This document shows, piece by piece, positions 30,163-39,516 of a stretch of DNA of 64,000 bases. The notes beneath the pieces are model-generated. The model was not told the origin of the DNA. It did not search any database and saw nothing but the letters and a program-made list of their open reading frames with translations. This DNA comes from Pseudomonas chlororaphis subsp. aurantiaca. GTDB taxonomy: Bacteria > Pseudomonadota > Gammaproteobacteria > Pseudomonadales > Pseudomonadaceae. The stretch spans positions 3,596,001 through 3,660,000 of the forward strand of contig NZ_CP059162.1 of assembly GCF_013466605.1 (NCBI RefSeq), in the 5' to 3' direction. The number at the start of each line of letters is the position of its first letter. Positions within the stretch are counted from its first letter, which is position 1. A program made the translations under genes and the position numbers.

Positions 30163-31320
30163 ATGGGCAATTTGCGTGCAATAGGGATGGCAGGCTCGTT
30201 GGCAGCAGCCATTGCGCTGGCCGGATGCGGTCCGGCGAATGAACAAGAGAGCGTGGCCGAAGTGGCGCGTCCGGTAGACGTGGTGGCGGCGGTGACCGAA
30301 CCCCTGGCCCTGACCTCGGAGCTGCCGGGCAGGGTCGAGCCCATGCGTGTGGCGGAAGTGCGTGCACGGGTGGCGGGGATCGTCATGAAAAAACGTTTCG
30401 AGGAGGGGGCTGATGTAAAGGCCGGCGACCTGCTGTTCCAGATCGATCCGGCGCCGCTCAAGGCGGCGGTATCGCGGGCCGAAGGCGAGCTGGCGCGTGC
30501 CCAGTCCGCAGTGCAGGAGGCGCAGGCGCGAGTCAAGCGCTACGAACCGCTGGTGAAGATCGAGGCGGTCAGCCAGCAGGACTTCGACAGTGCCACCGCC
30601 GACCTGCGCAGTGCCCAGGCCGCGACCCGTTCGGCCCAGGCCGATCTGGAAAGCGCCCGGCTGAACCTGGGTTATGCCTCGGTCACCGCGCCGATTTCCG
30701 GCCGTGTCGGCCGCGCCCTGGTAACCGAAGGCGCTCTGGTCGGCCAGGGTGACGCCACGCTGATGGCGCGGGTTCAGCAGCTCGACCCGGTGTATGTCGA
30801 TTTCACTCAGTCGGCGGCGGATGCGCTGCGCCTGCGGGAGTTGCTCAAGGACGGAAAACTCTCCGGCGACGACAACAAGGTGCTGTCGATCCGCGTTGAA
30901 GGCACGCCTTTCGAGCGCCAGGGCTCACTGCTGTTCACCGATGTGGCCGTGGATCGCGGCACCGGGCAGATTGTCCTGCGCGGCAAATTCGACAACGCCG
31001 ACGGCACTCTGCTGCCGGGCATGTACGTGCGGGTGAGCACACCCCAGGGAACGGATAACCAGGCGATCCTCGTGCCGCAGCGCGCGGTGCAACGCACCAG
31101 CGATGGCAGCGCCCAGGTGCTGGTGGTCGGCGCGGACGAGCGGGTCGAGGCGCGCGCGGTGCGCACCGGCACCATGCAGGGTTCTCGCTGGCAGATCAGT
31201 GAAGGGTTGAAGGCGGGGGACCAGGTCATTGTCGGTGGTCTGGCCGGCCTGCAACCGGGTGCCAAGGTCACGCCTAGCCAGCCGCAGGCCCAGGCTCAGT
31301 TGCCTGAGTCGAAACAGTAA
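30163..31320 (+). CDS. RND efflux periplasmic adaptor (membrane fusion) lipoprotein
   Basis: A 385-residue MexA/AcrA-type adaptor. A lipoprotein signal with lipobox LAGC lies at residues 20-23. Then come the barrel-sandwich half-motifs (RVAGIVMKKRFEEGADVKAG and ASVTAPISGRVGRALVTEGA), the alpha-hairpin (AEGELARAQSAVQEAQARVK) and a C-terminal membrane-proximal domain. It links the inner-membrane pump to the outer-membrane channel. ATG at 30163 is chosen because it supplies the basic residue expected before the signal helix; its ribosome site is weak. First gene of a three-gene operon (27 bases to the pump) facing a TetR repressor. Confidence 0.93.
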   Translation: MGNLRAIGMAGSLAAAIALAGCGPANEQESVAEVARPVDVVAAVTEPLALTSELPGRVEPMRVAEVRARVAGIVMKKRFEEGADVKAGDLLFQIDPAPLKAAVSRAEGELARAQSAVQEAQARVKRYEPLVKIEAVSQQDFDSATADLRSAQAATRSAQADLESARLNLGYASVTAPISGRVGRALVTEGALVGQGDATLMARVQQLDPVYVDFTQSAADALRLRELLKDGKLSGDDNKVLSIRVEGTPFERQGSLLFTDVAVDRGTGQIVLRGKFDNADGTLLPGMYVRVSTPQGTDNQAILVPQRAVQRTSDGSAQVLVVGADERVEARAVRTGTMQGSRWQISEGLKAGDQVIVGGLAGLQPGAKVTPSQPQAQAQLPESKQ

Positions 31321-31347
31321 GGCCGAGTTCGCCGCGAGGATTTTCCG

Positions 31348-34300
31348 ATGTCTCAATTCTTCATCAAGCGCCCGAACTTCGCCTGGGTCGTGGCGCTGTT
31401 CATTTCACTGGCGGGCCTGCTGGTCATTTCCAAGCTGCCGGTGGCGCAGTACCCCAGCGTCGCGCCGCCGCAGATCACCATCACTGCCACCTATCCCGGC
31501 GCCTCGGCGAAGGTGTTGGTGGACTCGGTCACCACCGTGCTCGAGGAGTCGCTCAACGGTGCCAAGGGCCTGCTCTACTTCGAGTCGACCAACAACTCCA
31601 ACGGCGTGGCCGAGATCGTGGTCACGTTCCAGCCCGGGACCGACCCGGACCTGGCCCAGGTGGACGTGCAAAACCGCCTGAAGAAGGCCGAGGCGCGCAT
31701 GCCGCAAGCCGTGCTGACCCAGGGCTTGCAGGTCGAGCAGTCCAGTGCCGGCTTCCTGCTGATCTACGCGCTCAGCTACAAGGAAGATGTGGAGCGTAGC
31801 GATACCACGGCGCTGGGTGACTACGCCGCGCGCAACATCAACAACGAGCTGCGGCGCCTGCCGGGCGTCGGCAAGTTGCAGTTCTTCTCCTCCGAAGCGG
31901 CGATGCGCGTCTGGATCGACCCACAGAAACTGGTGGGCTACGGGCTGTCCATCGACGACGTGAGCAATGCCATTCGTGGCCAGAACGTCCAGGTGCCGGC
32001 CGGTGCCTTCGGCGCCGCCCCGGGCAGCTCCCAGCAGGAGCTGACCGCGACGCTGGCGGTCAAGGGGACCCTGGACAATCCGGATGAGTTCGGCCAGATC
32101 GTGCTGCGCGCCAACGAAGACGGCTCCCTGCTGAAGCTGGCCGATGTCGCGCGCCTGGAAGTCGGCAAGGAGAGCTACAACCTTTCCTCGCGCCTGAACG
32201 GCAAGCCGACCGTGGGCGGCGCGATCCAGCTGTCGCCTGGCGCCAACGCCATCGAGACCGCCACCCTGGTCAAGGCGCGCCTCGCCGAGCTGTCGGCATT
32301 CTTCCCCGACGACATGGAGTATTCCGTACCTTACGACACCTCGCGCTTCGTCGACGTGGCCATCGAGAAGGTGATCCACACCCTGATCGAGGCGATGGTC
32401 CTGGTGTTCCTGGTGATGTTCCTGTTCCTGCAGAACGTGCGCTATACGCTGATTCCATCGATCGTGGTGCCGGTGTGCCTGCTGGGTACGCTGCTGGTGA
32501 TGTACCTGCTGGGCTTCTCGGTGAACATGATGACCATGTTCGGCATGGTCCTGGCCATCGGTATCCTGGTGGACGACGCCATCGTGGTGGTGGAGAACGT
32601 CGAACGGATCATGGCGGAAGAGGGGCTCTCTCCGGCCGAGGCCACGATCAAGGCGATGCAGCAGGTCTCCGGGGCCATCATCGGCATTACCCTGGTGCTG
32701 TCGGCGGTGTTCCTGCCGCTGGCGTTCATGGCCGGTTCGGTGGGCGTCATCTACCAGCAGTTTTCGGTATCGCTGTCGGTATCGATCCTGTTCTCCGGTT
32801 TCCTTGCCCTGACCTTCACCCCGGCGCTGTGCGCCACGCTGCTCAAGCCGATTCCCGAGGGGCACCACGAGAAGCGCGGCTTCTTCGGCGCCTTCAACCG
32901 GGGTTTCGCCCGCGCCACCGAACGCTACTCGTTCCTGAACACGAAGCTGGTGGCGCGCACCTCGCGCTTCATGCTGGTGTACGTCGGCATCATCGCCGTA
33001 CTCGGCTATTTCTACCTGCGCCTGCCGGAAGCCTTCGTGCCTTCGGAAGACCTGGGCTACATGGTGGTCGACGTGCAACTGCCGCCCGGCGCAGCCCGCT
33101 CCCGTACCGACGCCACCGGTGAAGAACTCGAGCGTTTCCTCAAGTCCCGCGAGGCGGTGGCCTCGGTGTTCCTGGTCTCGGGCTTCAGCTTCTCCGGCCA
33201 GGGTGACAACGCTGCGCTGGCCTTCCCGACCTTCAAGGACTGGTCGCAACGCAGTGCGCAACAGTCGGCCGAGGCGGAAATCGCGGCGGTCAACGAACAT
33301 TTCGCAATGCCTGGCGATGGCTCCATCATGGCCGTGTCGCCACCGCCCATCGATGGCCTGGGCAACTCCGGCGGTTTCGCGCTGCGCTTGATGGATCGCG
33401 GCGGCCTTGGCCGCGAGGCGTTGCTGCAAGCCCGGGATACGCTGCTCAGCCAGGTCTATGGCAACCCCAAGTTCCTCTACGCGATGATGGAAGGCCTGGC
33501 CGAGGCGCCACAGCTGCGCCTGGTGATCGACCGCGAGAAGGCACGCACCCTGGGTGTGAACTTCGAGACCATCAGCGGCACGCTGTCCTCGGCTTTCGGC
33601 TCGGACGTGATCAATGACTTCACCAACGCCGGGCGTCAGCAGCGCGTGGTGATCCAGGCCGAGCAGGGCGCACGGATGACTCCGGAGAGCGTGCTCAAGC
33701 TGTATGTGCCCAACGCCAAGGGCGACCTGGTACCGCTCAGCGCCTTCGTGACCATGAAGTGGGAGGAGGGGCCGGTCCAACTGGTGCGCTACAACGGCTA
33801 TCCGTCGATCCGCATCGTTGGCGACGCCGGGCCCGGTTTCAGTACCGGCCAGGCCATGGAAGAAATCGAGCGCCTGGCCTCGCAGTTGCCGGCCGGTATC
33901 GGCTACGAATGGACCGGCCTGTCCTATCAGGAGAAGGTTTCCAGCGGCCAGGCGACGCAACTGTTCGCCCTCGCCATCCTGGTGGTGTTCCTGTTGCTGG
34001 TGGCTCTTTACGAGAGCTGGGCGATCCCCCTGACGGTGATGCTGATCGTACCGATCGGCGCGATCGGCTCGGTGCTCGCGGTCATGGTGGTCGGCCTGCC
34101 CAACGATGTGTACTTCAAGGTCGGCCTGATCACCATCATCGGCCTGGCGGCGAAGAACGCGATCCTCATCGTCGAGTTCGCCAAGGAACTGTGGGAGCAG
34201 GGCTACAGCCTGCGCGACGCGGCGATCGAGGCGGCCCGCCTGCGTTTCCGGCCGATCATCATGACCTCCATGGCCTTCATTCTCGGCGTGGTGCCCCTGG

Positions 34301-34479
34301 CGCTGGCCACCGGTGCCGGCGCGGCCAGTCAGCGCGCGATCGGTACCGGGGTGATCGGCGGCATGCTCAGCGCGACCTTGCTGGGTGTGCTCTTCGTACC
34401 GATCTGCTTTGTCTGGGTGCTGTCAATGCTGCGCAGCAAACCGGCCCCCATCGAACAACCGGCCCTGGCCCAGGAGTGA
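31348..34479 (+). CDS. RND multidrug efflux pump, HAE1 family
   Basis: A 1043-residue inner-membrane proton/drug antiporter starting [20 protein letters not shown]. The length and 12-helix plan are standard for AcrB/MexB. The proton-relay Asp pair is in [20 protein letters not shown] (helix 4), and the second relay Lys in [20 protein letters not shown]. The large periplasmic loops are complete. It moves hydrophobic or amphipathic compounds out through the adaptor and outer-membrane factor of the same operon. Exact orthology to a named Mex system cannot be decided here. The location beside a catabolic cluster suggests that it may export substrate or toxic intermediates. Confidence 0.95.
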   Translation: MSQFFIKRPNFAWVVALFISLAGLLVISKLPVAQYPSVAPPQITITATYPGASAKVLVDSVTTVLEESLNGAKGLLYFESTNNSNGVAEIVVTFQPGTDPDLAQVDVQNRLKKAEARMPQAVLTQGLQVEQSSAGFLLIYALSYKEDVERSDTTALGDYAARNINNELRRLPGVGKLQFFSSEAAMRVWIDPQKLVGYGLSIDDVSNAIRGQNVQVPAGAFGAAPGSSQQELTATLAVKGTLDNPDEFGQIVLRANEDGSLLKLADVARLEVGKESYNLSSRLNGKPTVGGAIQLSPGANAIETATLVKARLAELSAFFPDDMEYSVPYDTSRFVDVAIEKVIHTLIEAMVLVFLVMFLFLQNVRYTLIPSIVVPVCLLGTLLVMYLLGFSVNMMTMFGMVLAIGILVDDAIVVVENVERIMAEEGLSPAEATIKAMQQVSGAIIGITLVLSAVFLPLAFMAGSVGVIYQQFSVSLSVSILFSGFLALTFTPALCATLLKPIPEGHHEKRGFFGAFNRGFARATERYSFLNTKLVARTSRFMLVYVGIIAVLGYFYLRLPEAFVPSEDLGYMVVDVQLPPGAARSRTDATGEELERFLKSREAVASVFLVSGFSFSGQGDNAALAFPTFKDWSQRSAQQSAEAEIAAVNEHFAMPGDGSIMAVSPPPIDGLGNSGGFALRLMDRGGLGREALLQARDTLLSQVYGNPKFLYAMMEGLAEAPQLRLVIDREKARTLGVNFETISGTLSSAFGSDVINDFTNAGRQQRVVIQAEQGARMTPESVLKLYVPNAKGDLVPLSAFVTMKWEEGPVQLVRYNGYPSIRIVGDAGPGFSTGQAMEEIERLASQLPAGIGYEWTGLSYQEKVSSGQATQLFALAILVVFLLLVALYESWAIPLTVMLIVPIGAIGSVLAVMVVGLPNDVYFKVGLITIIGLAAKNAILIVEFAKELWEQGYSLRDAAIEAARLRFRPIIMTSMAFILGVVPLALATGAGAASQRAIGTGVIGGMLSATLLGVLFVPICFVWVLSMLRSKPAPIEQPALAQE

Positions 34480-34483
34480 CTCC

Positions 34484-35908
34484 ATGCGTATCTCAGCCTT
34501 TTCTACGCTTCTGATCGCCATGGCGCTGGGCGGGTGCTCGCTGGCGCCCACCTATGAACGTCCTGTCGCGCCGGTGGCCGACAGTTGGAGCGGCCAGGCC
34601 CATCAGCGGGGCAGTGCAGTCAACGAGATGGTCTGGCAGACCTTTATCGTCGACCCCGACCTGCGCCGCCTGGTCACGACCGCGCTGGACAACAACCGCT
34701 CGCTGCGCCAGACGCTGCTGGACATCGAGCAGGCCCGGGCGCAGTACCGGATCCAGCGTGCCGACCGGGTGCCGGGGCTGAACGCGGGTGCTTCGGGCAA
34801 TCGCCAGAGAGTACCGGCCGACCTGTCCAACAACGGCAGGTCGGGCGTAGTCAGCAGCTATCAGGTGGGCTTGTCGCTGCCTGAATACGAGCTGGACCTG
34901 TTCGGTCGGGTGAAGAGCCTCAGCGATGCCGCGTTGCAGGAATACCTTGCCACCGAAGAAGCCGCGCGTGCTGCGCAGATCGCCCTGATCGCCGAGGTCA
35001 GCCAGGCTTACCTGATTCATGATGGCGCCCTGCGCCGCCTGGACCTGACGCAACAGACCCTGGCCAGCCGCGAGTATTCTTTCGCCCTGATCAGCCAGCG
35101 TCGCTCGGCCGGTACCGCGACTGCGCTGGACTACCAGGAGGCCTTGGGCCTGGTGGAGCAGTCCCGCGCCGAAGAGGAAAGCAATCAACGGCAGAAGCAG
35201 CAGGCGTTCAACGCGCTGGTTCTGCTGCTCGGCACCGCGGACGCCGCGAAGTCGATACCTCAAGGTGTGCGCAAGGAACCGATGCTGGTCCAGGACATCG
35301 CGCCGGGCACCCCCTCGGCGCTGATCGAGCGGCGCCCGGACATCCTCGCCGCCGAGCATCGCCTGCAGGCGCGTAACGCCGATATCGGCGCGGCGCGCGC
35401 GGCGTTCTTCCCGCGCATCAGCCTGACCGGCAGCTTCGGCACCTCCAGCGCACAGATGTCCGGTCTGTTCGATGGCGGTTCGCGCTCCTGGAGCTTCGTG
35501 CCGAACCTGTCCCTGCCGTTGTTCGACGCCGGTCGCAACAGTGCCGGCCTGAGCCTCGCCGAAGCCCGCAAGGACTCCGCCGTGGCGGCGTACGAAGGCA
35601 CTATCCAGACGGCGTTTCGCGAAGTGGCGGACGCCCTGGCGGCCACCGATACCCTGCGTCGGGAAGAGGCGGCCCGGCGCGCCCTGGCCGACACCAGCAG
35701 CGAGTCGCTGAAGCTGGCCAAGGCCCGGTATGAAGGGGGCGTGGACAGTCACCTGCGTTATCTGGACGCCCAGCGCAGCAGCTTCGTCAACGAGACGCTG
35801 TTCATCGAAGCCAGCACTCAGCGGCAGATTGCCCTGGTCGACCTGTTCCGCTCCCTGGGCGGGGGCTGGCCGTCTGCACGACACCAGGCCGAGCAGGCCA
35901 GTAGATAA
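34484..35908 (+). CDS. Outer-membrane efflux channel lipoprotein, OprM/NodT family
   Basis: A 474-residue TolC-superfamily protein with a lipobox (MALGGC at about residues 13-18). Family phrases include LAPTYERPVAPVADSW, SYQVGLSLPEYELDLFGRVK, LIERRPDILAAEHRLQARNA and ISLTGSFGTSSAQMSGLF. It forms the trimeric outer-membrane duct of the pump. The ATG at 34484 follows the pump stop by four bases with CAGGAG upstream; longer upstream extensions lack a signal peptide. Last gene of the operon, followed by an intrinsic terminator. Confidence 0.94.
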   Translation: MRISAFSTLLIAMALGGCSLAPTYERPVAPVADSWSGQAHQRGSAVNEMVWQTFIVDPDLRRLVTTALDNNRSLRQTLLDIEQARAQYRIQRADRVPGLNAGASGNRQRVPADLSNNGRSGVVSSYQVGLSLPEYELDLFGRVKSLSDAALQEYLATEEAARAAQIALIAEVSQAYLIHDGALRRLDLTQQTLASREYSFALISQRRSAGTATALDYQEALGLVEQSRAEEESNQRQKQQAFNALVLLLGTADAAKSIPQGVRKEPMLVQDIAPGTPSALIERRPDILAAEHRLQARNADIGAARAAFFPRISLTGSFGTSSAQMSGLFDGGSRSWSFVPNLSLPLFDAGRNSAGLSLAEARKDSAVAAYEGTIQTAFREVADALAATDTLRREEAARRALADTSSESLKLAKARYEGGVDSHLRYLDAQRSSFVNETLFIEASTQRQIALVDLFRSLGGGWPSARHQAEQASR

Positions 35909-35952
35909 GGGTCGGTAATAACTTCCTGGGTTGGCGCATCCAACCGAGCTTT

Positions 35953-35987
35953 AGCCCCGTGGACCTTCAGGTCGCGGGGCTTTTTTT
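35953..35987 (+). terminator. Intrinsic terminator of the RND operon
   Basis: Stem AGCCCCG / CGGGGCT with a 15-base loop followed by a run of seven or eight T. Confidence 0.85.
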
Positions 35988-36058
35988 GGCCTGCGCCATG
36001 GCTGGAGAATGCGGCAGTAGAGCGGGGCAGCGATGTCGATTGATAAGCCTGGAGCAGG

Positions 36059-36631
36059 CTACTTGGGGCTCACAGCCGCGGCTGCGCCATGCAGGAACAT
36101 CTGTTCCAGTACGTTGGCTGAATTGGCGCTGGCCGCGCGGCCGCGGCGTTCGGCATCGATCATGCCGAAGACCATGGTCAGGAACAGTTCGCTGAAGACC
36201 GCAGCGGTGATGTCGATGCGAAAGGCGCCCGCTTGCTGGCCACGCAGGAAGAACGCATCCAGGGCATCGATGTAGGGTTGCAGGCCTGTAGCTTCACCAT
36301 TTATGCCGAAGGTGTCGGGGCGATACTGGAACAGCAGGAATACCAGCATTTCGCGGTGCGCCGGGGCCAGGTGTTCGTTAATCAGGCCACGCAGTGCTTC
36401 CTGAGGTTCATCCTGCTGCAGATTGGTGGCAGCGATGATCCGGTTGAGCACCGTATCGCCGTGGCTTTCCAGGATCTGCACCAGATTGTCGCGAGTGCCG
36501 CAGAAGCGGTGCAGGGTGGCCTTGCTCACCCCGGCGGATTCAGCCAGTTCCTTGAGCGTCGCCCGAGGGTGGTCGACAATGGCCAGCGCCAGCGCCTTGA
36601 TGAGTCGTTCGTCTTGAGGAGTCAGGGACAT
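36059..36631 (-). CDS. TetR-family regulator (pump-linked paralogue, copy 2)
   Basis: A 190-residue TetR protein closely parallel to the regulator at 29404: HTH ATLKELAESAGVSKATLHRF, core YIDALDAFFLRGQQAGAFRI, and C-terminal ANVLEQMFLHGA. The start at 36631 (MSLTPQDERL) is preferred; a TTG at 36649 is possible. A TGAG-N10-CTCA repeat lies about 87 bases upstream, like that of copy 1. It is convergent with the RND operon and divergent from the second miniprotein/FadB operon, so it may control the latter. The pair of paralogues bracketing the pump indicates segmental duplication. Confidence 0.85.
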   Translation of the reverse strand: MSLTPQDERLIKALALAIVDHPRATLKELAESAGVSKATLHRFCGTRDNLVQILESHGDTVLNRIIAATNLQQDEPQEALRGLINEHLAPAHREMLVFLLFQYRPDTFGINGEATGLQPYIDALDAFFLRGQQAGAFRIDITAAVFSELFLTMVFGMIDAERRGRAASANSANVLEQMFLHGAAAAVSPK

Positions 36632-36717
36632 CAGTCGGTCTCGGATCAAATTTCAATGGCTGGTATTGTGCAGGAAAAGCTCATTGCTTCAACGAAAAGC
36701 GATGAAGATACTTCATC

Positions 36718-36735
36718 TGAGACATTATTTCCTCA
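36718..36735. promoter_or_regulatory. Putative TetR operator (copy 2)
   Basis: TGAGACATTATTTCCTCA, sharing TGAGACATT and CTCA with copy 1 at identical spacing. Located between the TetR gene and the second miniprotein. Confidence 0.55.
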
Positions 36736-36852
36736 GGCAATCCATGAGGAAATCTCTCTTCTCGTTCCCGTACCCGTCACCGCGCACTGACCTCCAGGGC
36801 GCGGTTTCGCCGCGGCTGGACAATCGCCATGGTCAGGTTTTTTGAGCGTCAT

Positions 36853-36881
36853 GATCTGCATATTCTGTGGCGTGATCTGCA
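36853..36881 (+). promoter_or_regulatory. AraC-type operator, direct repeat with 21-bp period (copy 2)
   Basis: GATCTGCA at 36853-36860 and again at 36874-36881, exactly 21 bases apart, followed by AAGCTTTT. Matches copy 1 in sequence, spacing and position relative to the miniprotein ATG (about 90 bases downstream). Confidence 0.65.
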
Positions 36882-36970
36882 AAGCTTTTGCCTGTACCAG
36901 CCCCCAGAATCGAAACCCTCAATAACAAAAGACACTGCATTTGGCCCCGGCCGAATGACGGAGGTTTTCG

Positions 36971-37144
36971 ATGCGCCCATTCCTTTTTTCCTGCCTGGCC
37001 GTGACGCTGGTTTCACTCGCCGTCTACTCCATTCACTCGTTTTACTCGCTGGCTTCCTTTGGCTCTGTGGCTTCGGGGGCCGCCGCCGGCTCCCCGCAGA
37101 ATTATCCCGTTGCCAGCATCGGCGAAGTCTTCAGGAACTTTTGA
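36971..37144 (+). CDS. Membrane-anchored miniprotein, 57 aa (copy 2)
   Basis: Strong ribosome site (GGAGG six bases before ATG). The product begins MRPFLFSCLAVTLVSLAVYS, a single hydrophobic anchor with an Arg in front, continues with a Ser/Ala/Gly-rich stretch and ends YPVASIGEVFRNF. It is related to the 48-aa protein at 29247 by both termini and by a conserved promoter. It stands first in what looks like an operon with the FadB-like gene (102 bases downstream) and the SDR gene, so it may serve the same pathway, for example as a small accessory subunit at the membrane. No known family is recognised. Confidence 0.65.
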   Translation: MRPFLFSCLAVTLVSLAVYSIHSFYSLASFGSVASGAAAGSPQNYPVASIGEVFRNF

Positions 37145-37246
37145 CGACCAGGGCCCCATGAGCCCACGAGCGCATGCGCGGCGACAGCCCCGATGAAATG
37201 CACAACACCCGTTCGCAGTCCTGGTAACGCCAATTAAGGATCTCCC

Positions 37247-39358
37247 ATGTGCGACCTGATCCACTTCCGTCTCGAAGGCGGCCTGGCCCTGATCGGCCTG
37301 TCCCGTCCGCCGGTCAATGCACTCAGCCAACCGCTGCGCGCCGCCATCATTGAGGCGTGCGAGCGCGCGGCGGCTGACATCAGGGTGCAGGCCATCATTC
37401 TTTATGGCGAGCATGGCCTGTTCAGTGCCGGTGCCGACATCGGCGAATTCGGCACCGAGGCCTGTTTTGCCGAGCCGGACCTGCCCAGCACCCTGGTCCG
37501 CCTGACCGAAATCCCCAAGCCCCTGGTTGCCGCCATGGGCAAACTGGCGCTGGGTGGCGCCCTGGAGCTGGCCCTGGCCTGCGGATACCGGATGGGGGAG
37601 CCGGGCACTCGGGTGGGCCTGTCGGAAATCAACCTGGGCCTGCTGCCCGGGGCGGGCGGGACCCAGCGCCTGCCCAGGCTGATCGGTGCCGAGTCGGCGC
37701 TGAACCTGATTCTCTCGGGTGAACAGATAGACGCCGAACGCGCCCGCATGCTGGGTATCCTCGACCGCATCGCCAACAGCGCCGAGCAGTTGCTGGATGA
37801 GGCATGCGCTTATGCCAACGAGTTGATCGAGTGCGGTACACCGGCGCGCCCGGCGGAGGCCTGGCCGAAGCCGGCCGAGGACCTGCCGGACGACTTCCTC
37901 GCGCGCTACCGCGCCGAGCACGAACCTCGCTGGAAAAGCCGCCTGGCCCCGCGCCTGGTGCTCTCGGCGCTGGAGGCCGCCTGCCTGTTGCCACTGGAAG
38001 AGGGGCTCACCCGCGAGTTGGCGCTGTTCAAGCAGGCCGAAGCGTCCCGCCAGTCGAAGGCGCTACGCCATGTGTTCTTCGCTGAGCGCGAGGCCGGGCG
38101 CGTTCCAGGTATCGGGCCGGACATTACCCCGCGCAAGCTGGACAAGGTCGCGGTCATCGGCGCCGGCCCCCTGGGTGCCGGCATTGCCATGAGCTTTGCC
38201 AACGTCGGTATCCCCGTGGCCTTGCTTGAACCCGAGGGTGGCGCGCTGGATCGCGGCCTGATGCAGATCCGCAAACTCTACCAGGCCAGCGTCAAGCACG
38301 GAAAAATGAGCGCCGCACAGCTGCAGCAACGCATGGACCTGCTGTTCGGCACCCTTGACTACGAAGATCTGGCCGACGCCGACCTGGTTATTGAAGCGCT
38401 GTGCGAGAAGCCGGACGTCAAGCGGCAGGTGTTCCTCAACCTGGAACAGGTCTGCAAGCCAGGCGCGATTCTCGCAACCGGCACGTCGTCGCTGGATATC
38501 GATGCCATCGCGGCGAGCCTCGATCGTCCGCAGGATGTGATCGGCCTGCATTTCTTCAGCCCGGCCAATGTCATGCGCCTGGTGGAAGTCGTGCGCGGCA
38601 AGGCCACCGCGCCAGAGGTGCTGGCCAGCGCCATGCAGATCGCCAAGCGGATCGGCAAGCTGCCGGTGATCTCCGGCGCCGGCCAGGGATCTATCGGCGA
38701 GCGCATGCTCGAGCCCTATGCACGCGAAGCCCATCGCCTGGTACTGGAAGGCGCAACGCCGGCGCAGGTCGATAGCGTACTCACAGGCCTGGACTTGAAC
38801 ATGGGGGTGTTCAGCATGCTGGACCTGGCCGGCATCGACGTGAGCTTCCTGACGCGCGACGCCAATCGCGCCGCCACGGCCCATGATCAGAGCTACTGCT
38901 GCATCGCGCAGGAACTGTGCGCCCTGGGGCGATATGGGCAGAAGACCGGGCGTGGCTTCTACCTCTACGAGGGCCAGAACCGCCAGGAAGACTACGAGGT
39001 AACCGCGCTGGCAGAACAGCTTGCCGGTGAGCTTGATGTTCCTCGGCGCGCCATCGAAGACCTGGAAATACATGATCGCTGCCTGTTCATGCTGATCAAC
39101 GAGGGCATCCAGCTACTGGACGAGGGTATCGCCCTGCGGGCCAGCGACATCGACCTGGTGTGGATCAACGGCTACGGTTTTCCCGCCCATCTTGGCGGCC
39201 CGCTGCATTACGCCGAGCAACTGGGGCTGGACCAGGTGCTTTGCGGCATCCTCCACTATCGCCAGGCTCTCGGTGAGTACGGCCAGATGTGGTTCCGCCC
39301 GGCGGCGCTGCTGGAGCGCCTGGTTGCCGCTGGCAAGACCCGCATCGAACGAATCTGA
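37247..39358 (+). CDS. Bifunctional enoyl-CoA hydratase / 3-hydroxyacyl-CoA dehydrogenase (FadB-like)
   Basis: A 703-residue beta-oxidation multienzyme. The N-terminal crotonase domain (about 1-190) has the oxyanion loops SAGADIGEF and KLALGGALELALACGYRMGE plus GLLPGAGGTQRLPRL. The NAD-binding hydroxyacyl-CoA dehydrogenase domain follows (AVIGAGPLGAGIAMSFANVG from about 301, catalytic LHFFSPANVMRLVEVVRG), then two C-terminal dehydrogenase domains. It hydrates enoyl-CoA and oxidises the 3-hydroxyacyl-CoA. AAGGA precedes the ATG. No FadA partner is adjacent; the thiolase at 52339 could act with it. The gene follows the second miniprotein behind AraC-type and TetR-type sites. Confidence 0.93.
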   Translation: MCDLIHFRLEGGLALIGLSRPPVNALSQPLRAAIIEACERAAADIRVQAIILYGEHGLFSAGADIGEFGTEACFAEPDLPSTLVRLTEIPKPLVAAMGKLALGGALELALACGYRMGEPGTRVGLSEINLGLLPGAGGTQRLPRLIGAESALNLILSGEQIDAERARMLGILDRIANSAEQLLDEACAYANELIECGTPARPAEAWPKPAEDLPDDFLARYRAEHEPRWKSRLAPRLVLSALEAACLLPLEEGLTRELALFKQAEASRQSKALRHVFFAEREAGRVPGIGPDITPRKLDKVAVIGAGPLGAGIAMSFANVGIPVALLEPEGGALDRGLMQIRKLYQASVKHGKMSAAQLQQRMDLLFGTLDYEDLADADLVIEALCEKPDVKRQVFLNLEQVCKPGAILATGTSSLDIDAIAASLDRPQDVIGLHFFSPANVMRLVEVVRGKATAPEVLASAMQIAKRIGKLPVISGAGQGSIGERMLEPYAREAHRLVLEGATPAQVDSVLTGLDLNMGVFSMLDLAGIDVSFLTRDANRAATAHDQSYCCIAQELCALGRYGQKTGRGFYLYEGQNRQEDYEVTALAEQLAGELDVPRRAIEDLEIHDRCLFMLINEGIQLLDEGIALRASDIDLVWINGYGFPAHLGGPLHYAEQLGLDQVLCGILHYRQALGEYGQMWFRPAALLERLVAAGKTRIERI

Positions 39359-39516
39359 AGATTCCCCCTTTCTCCGGGGGAGGGTAAGGCCTGGGGGTGA
39401 CCACGCATCAACCTCATCCTGACCCGATCCCGAAGAAAGAGGGTCCAACCTGCCTGCACAACACCCTGTGCATTGTCCACGCAAGACGTGCCGCCATTCT
39501 TTATCGAGGTGTACCG

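Noticed and set aside
31405-33960. 851-codon open frame on the minus strand
   Set aside because: Lies antisense to the RND pump; composition is the mirror of membrane-helix codons and there is no ribosome site.
34493-35884. 463-codon open frame on the minus strand
   Set aside because: Antisense shadow of the OprM-type gene.
39359-39516. Possible repeat element or terminator between FadB-like and SDR genes
   Set aside because: CCCCC/GGGGG pairing is present but no T-run or second copy is visible, so no feature is claimed.
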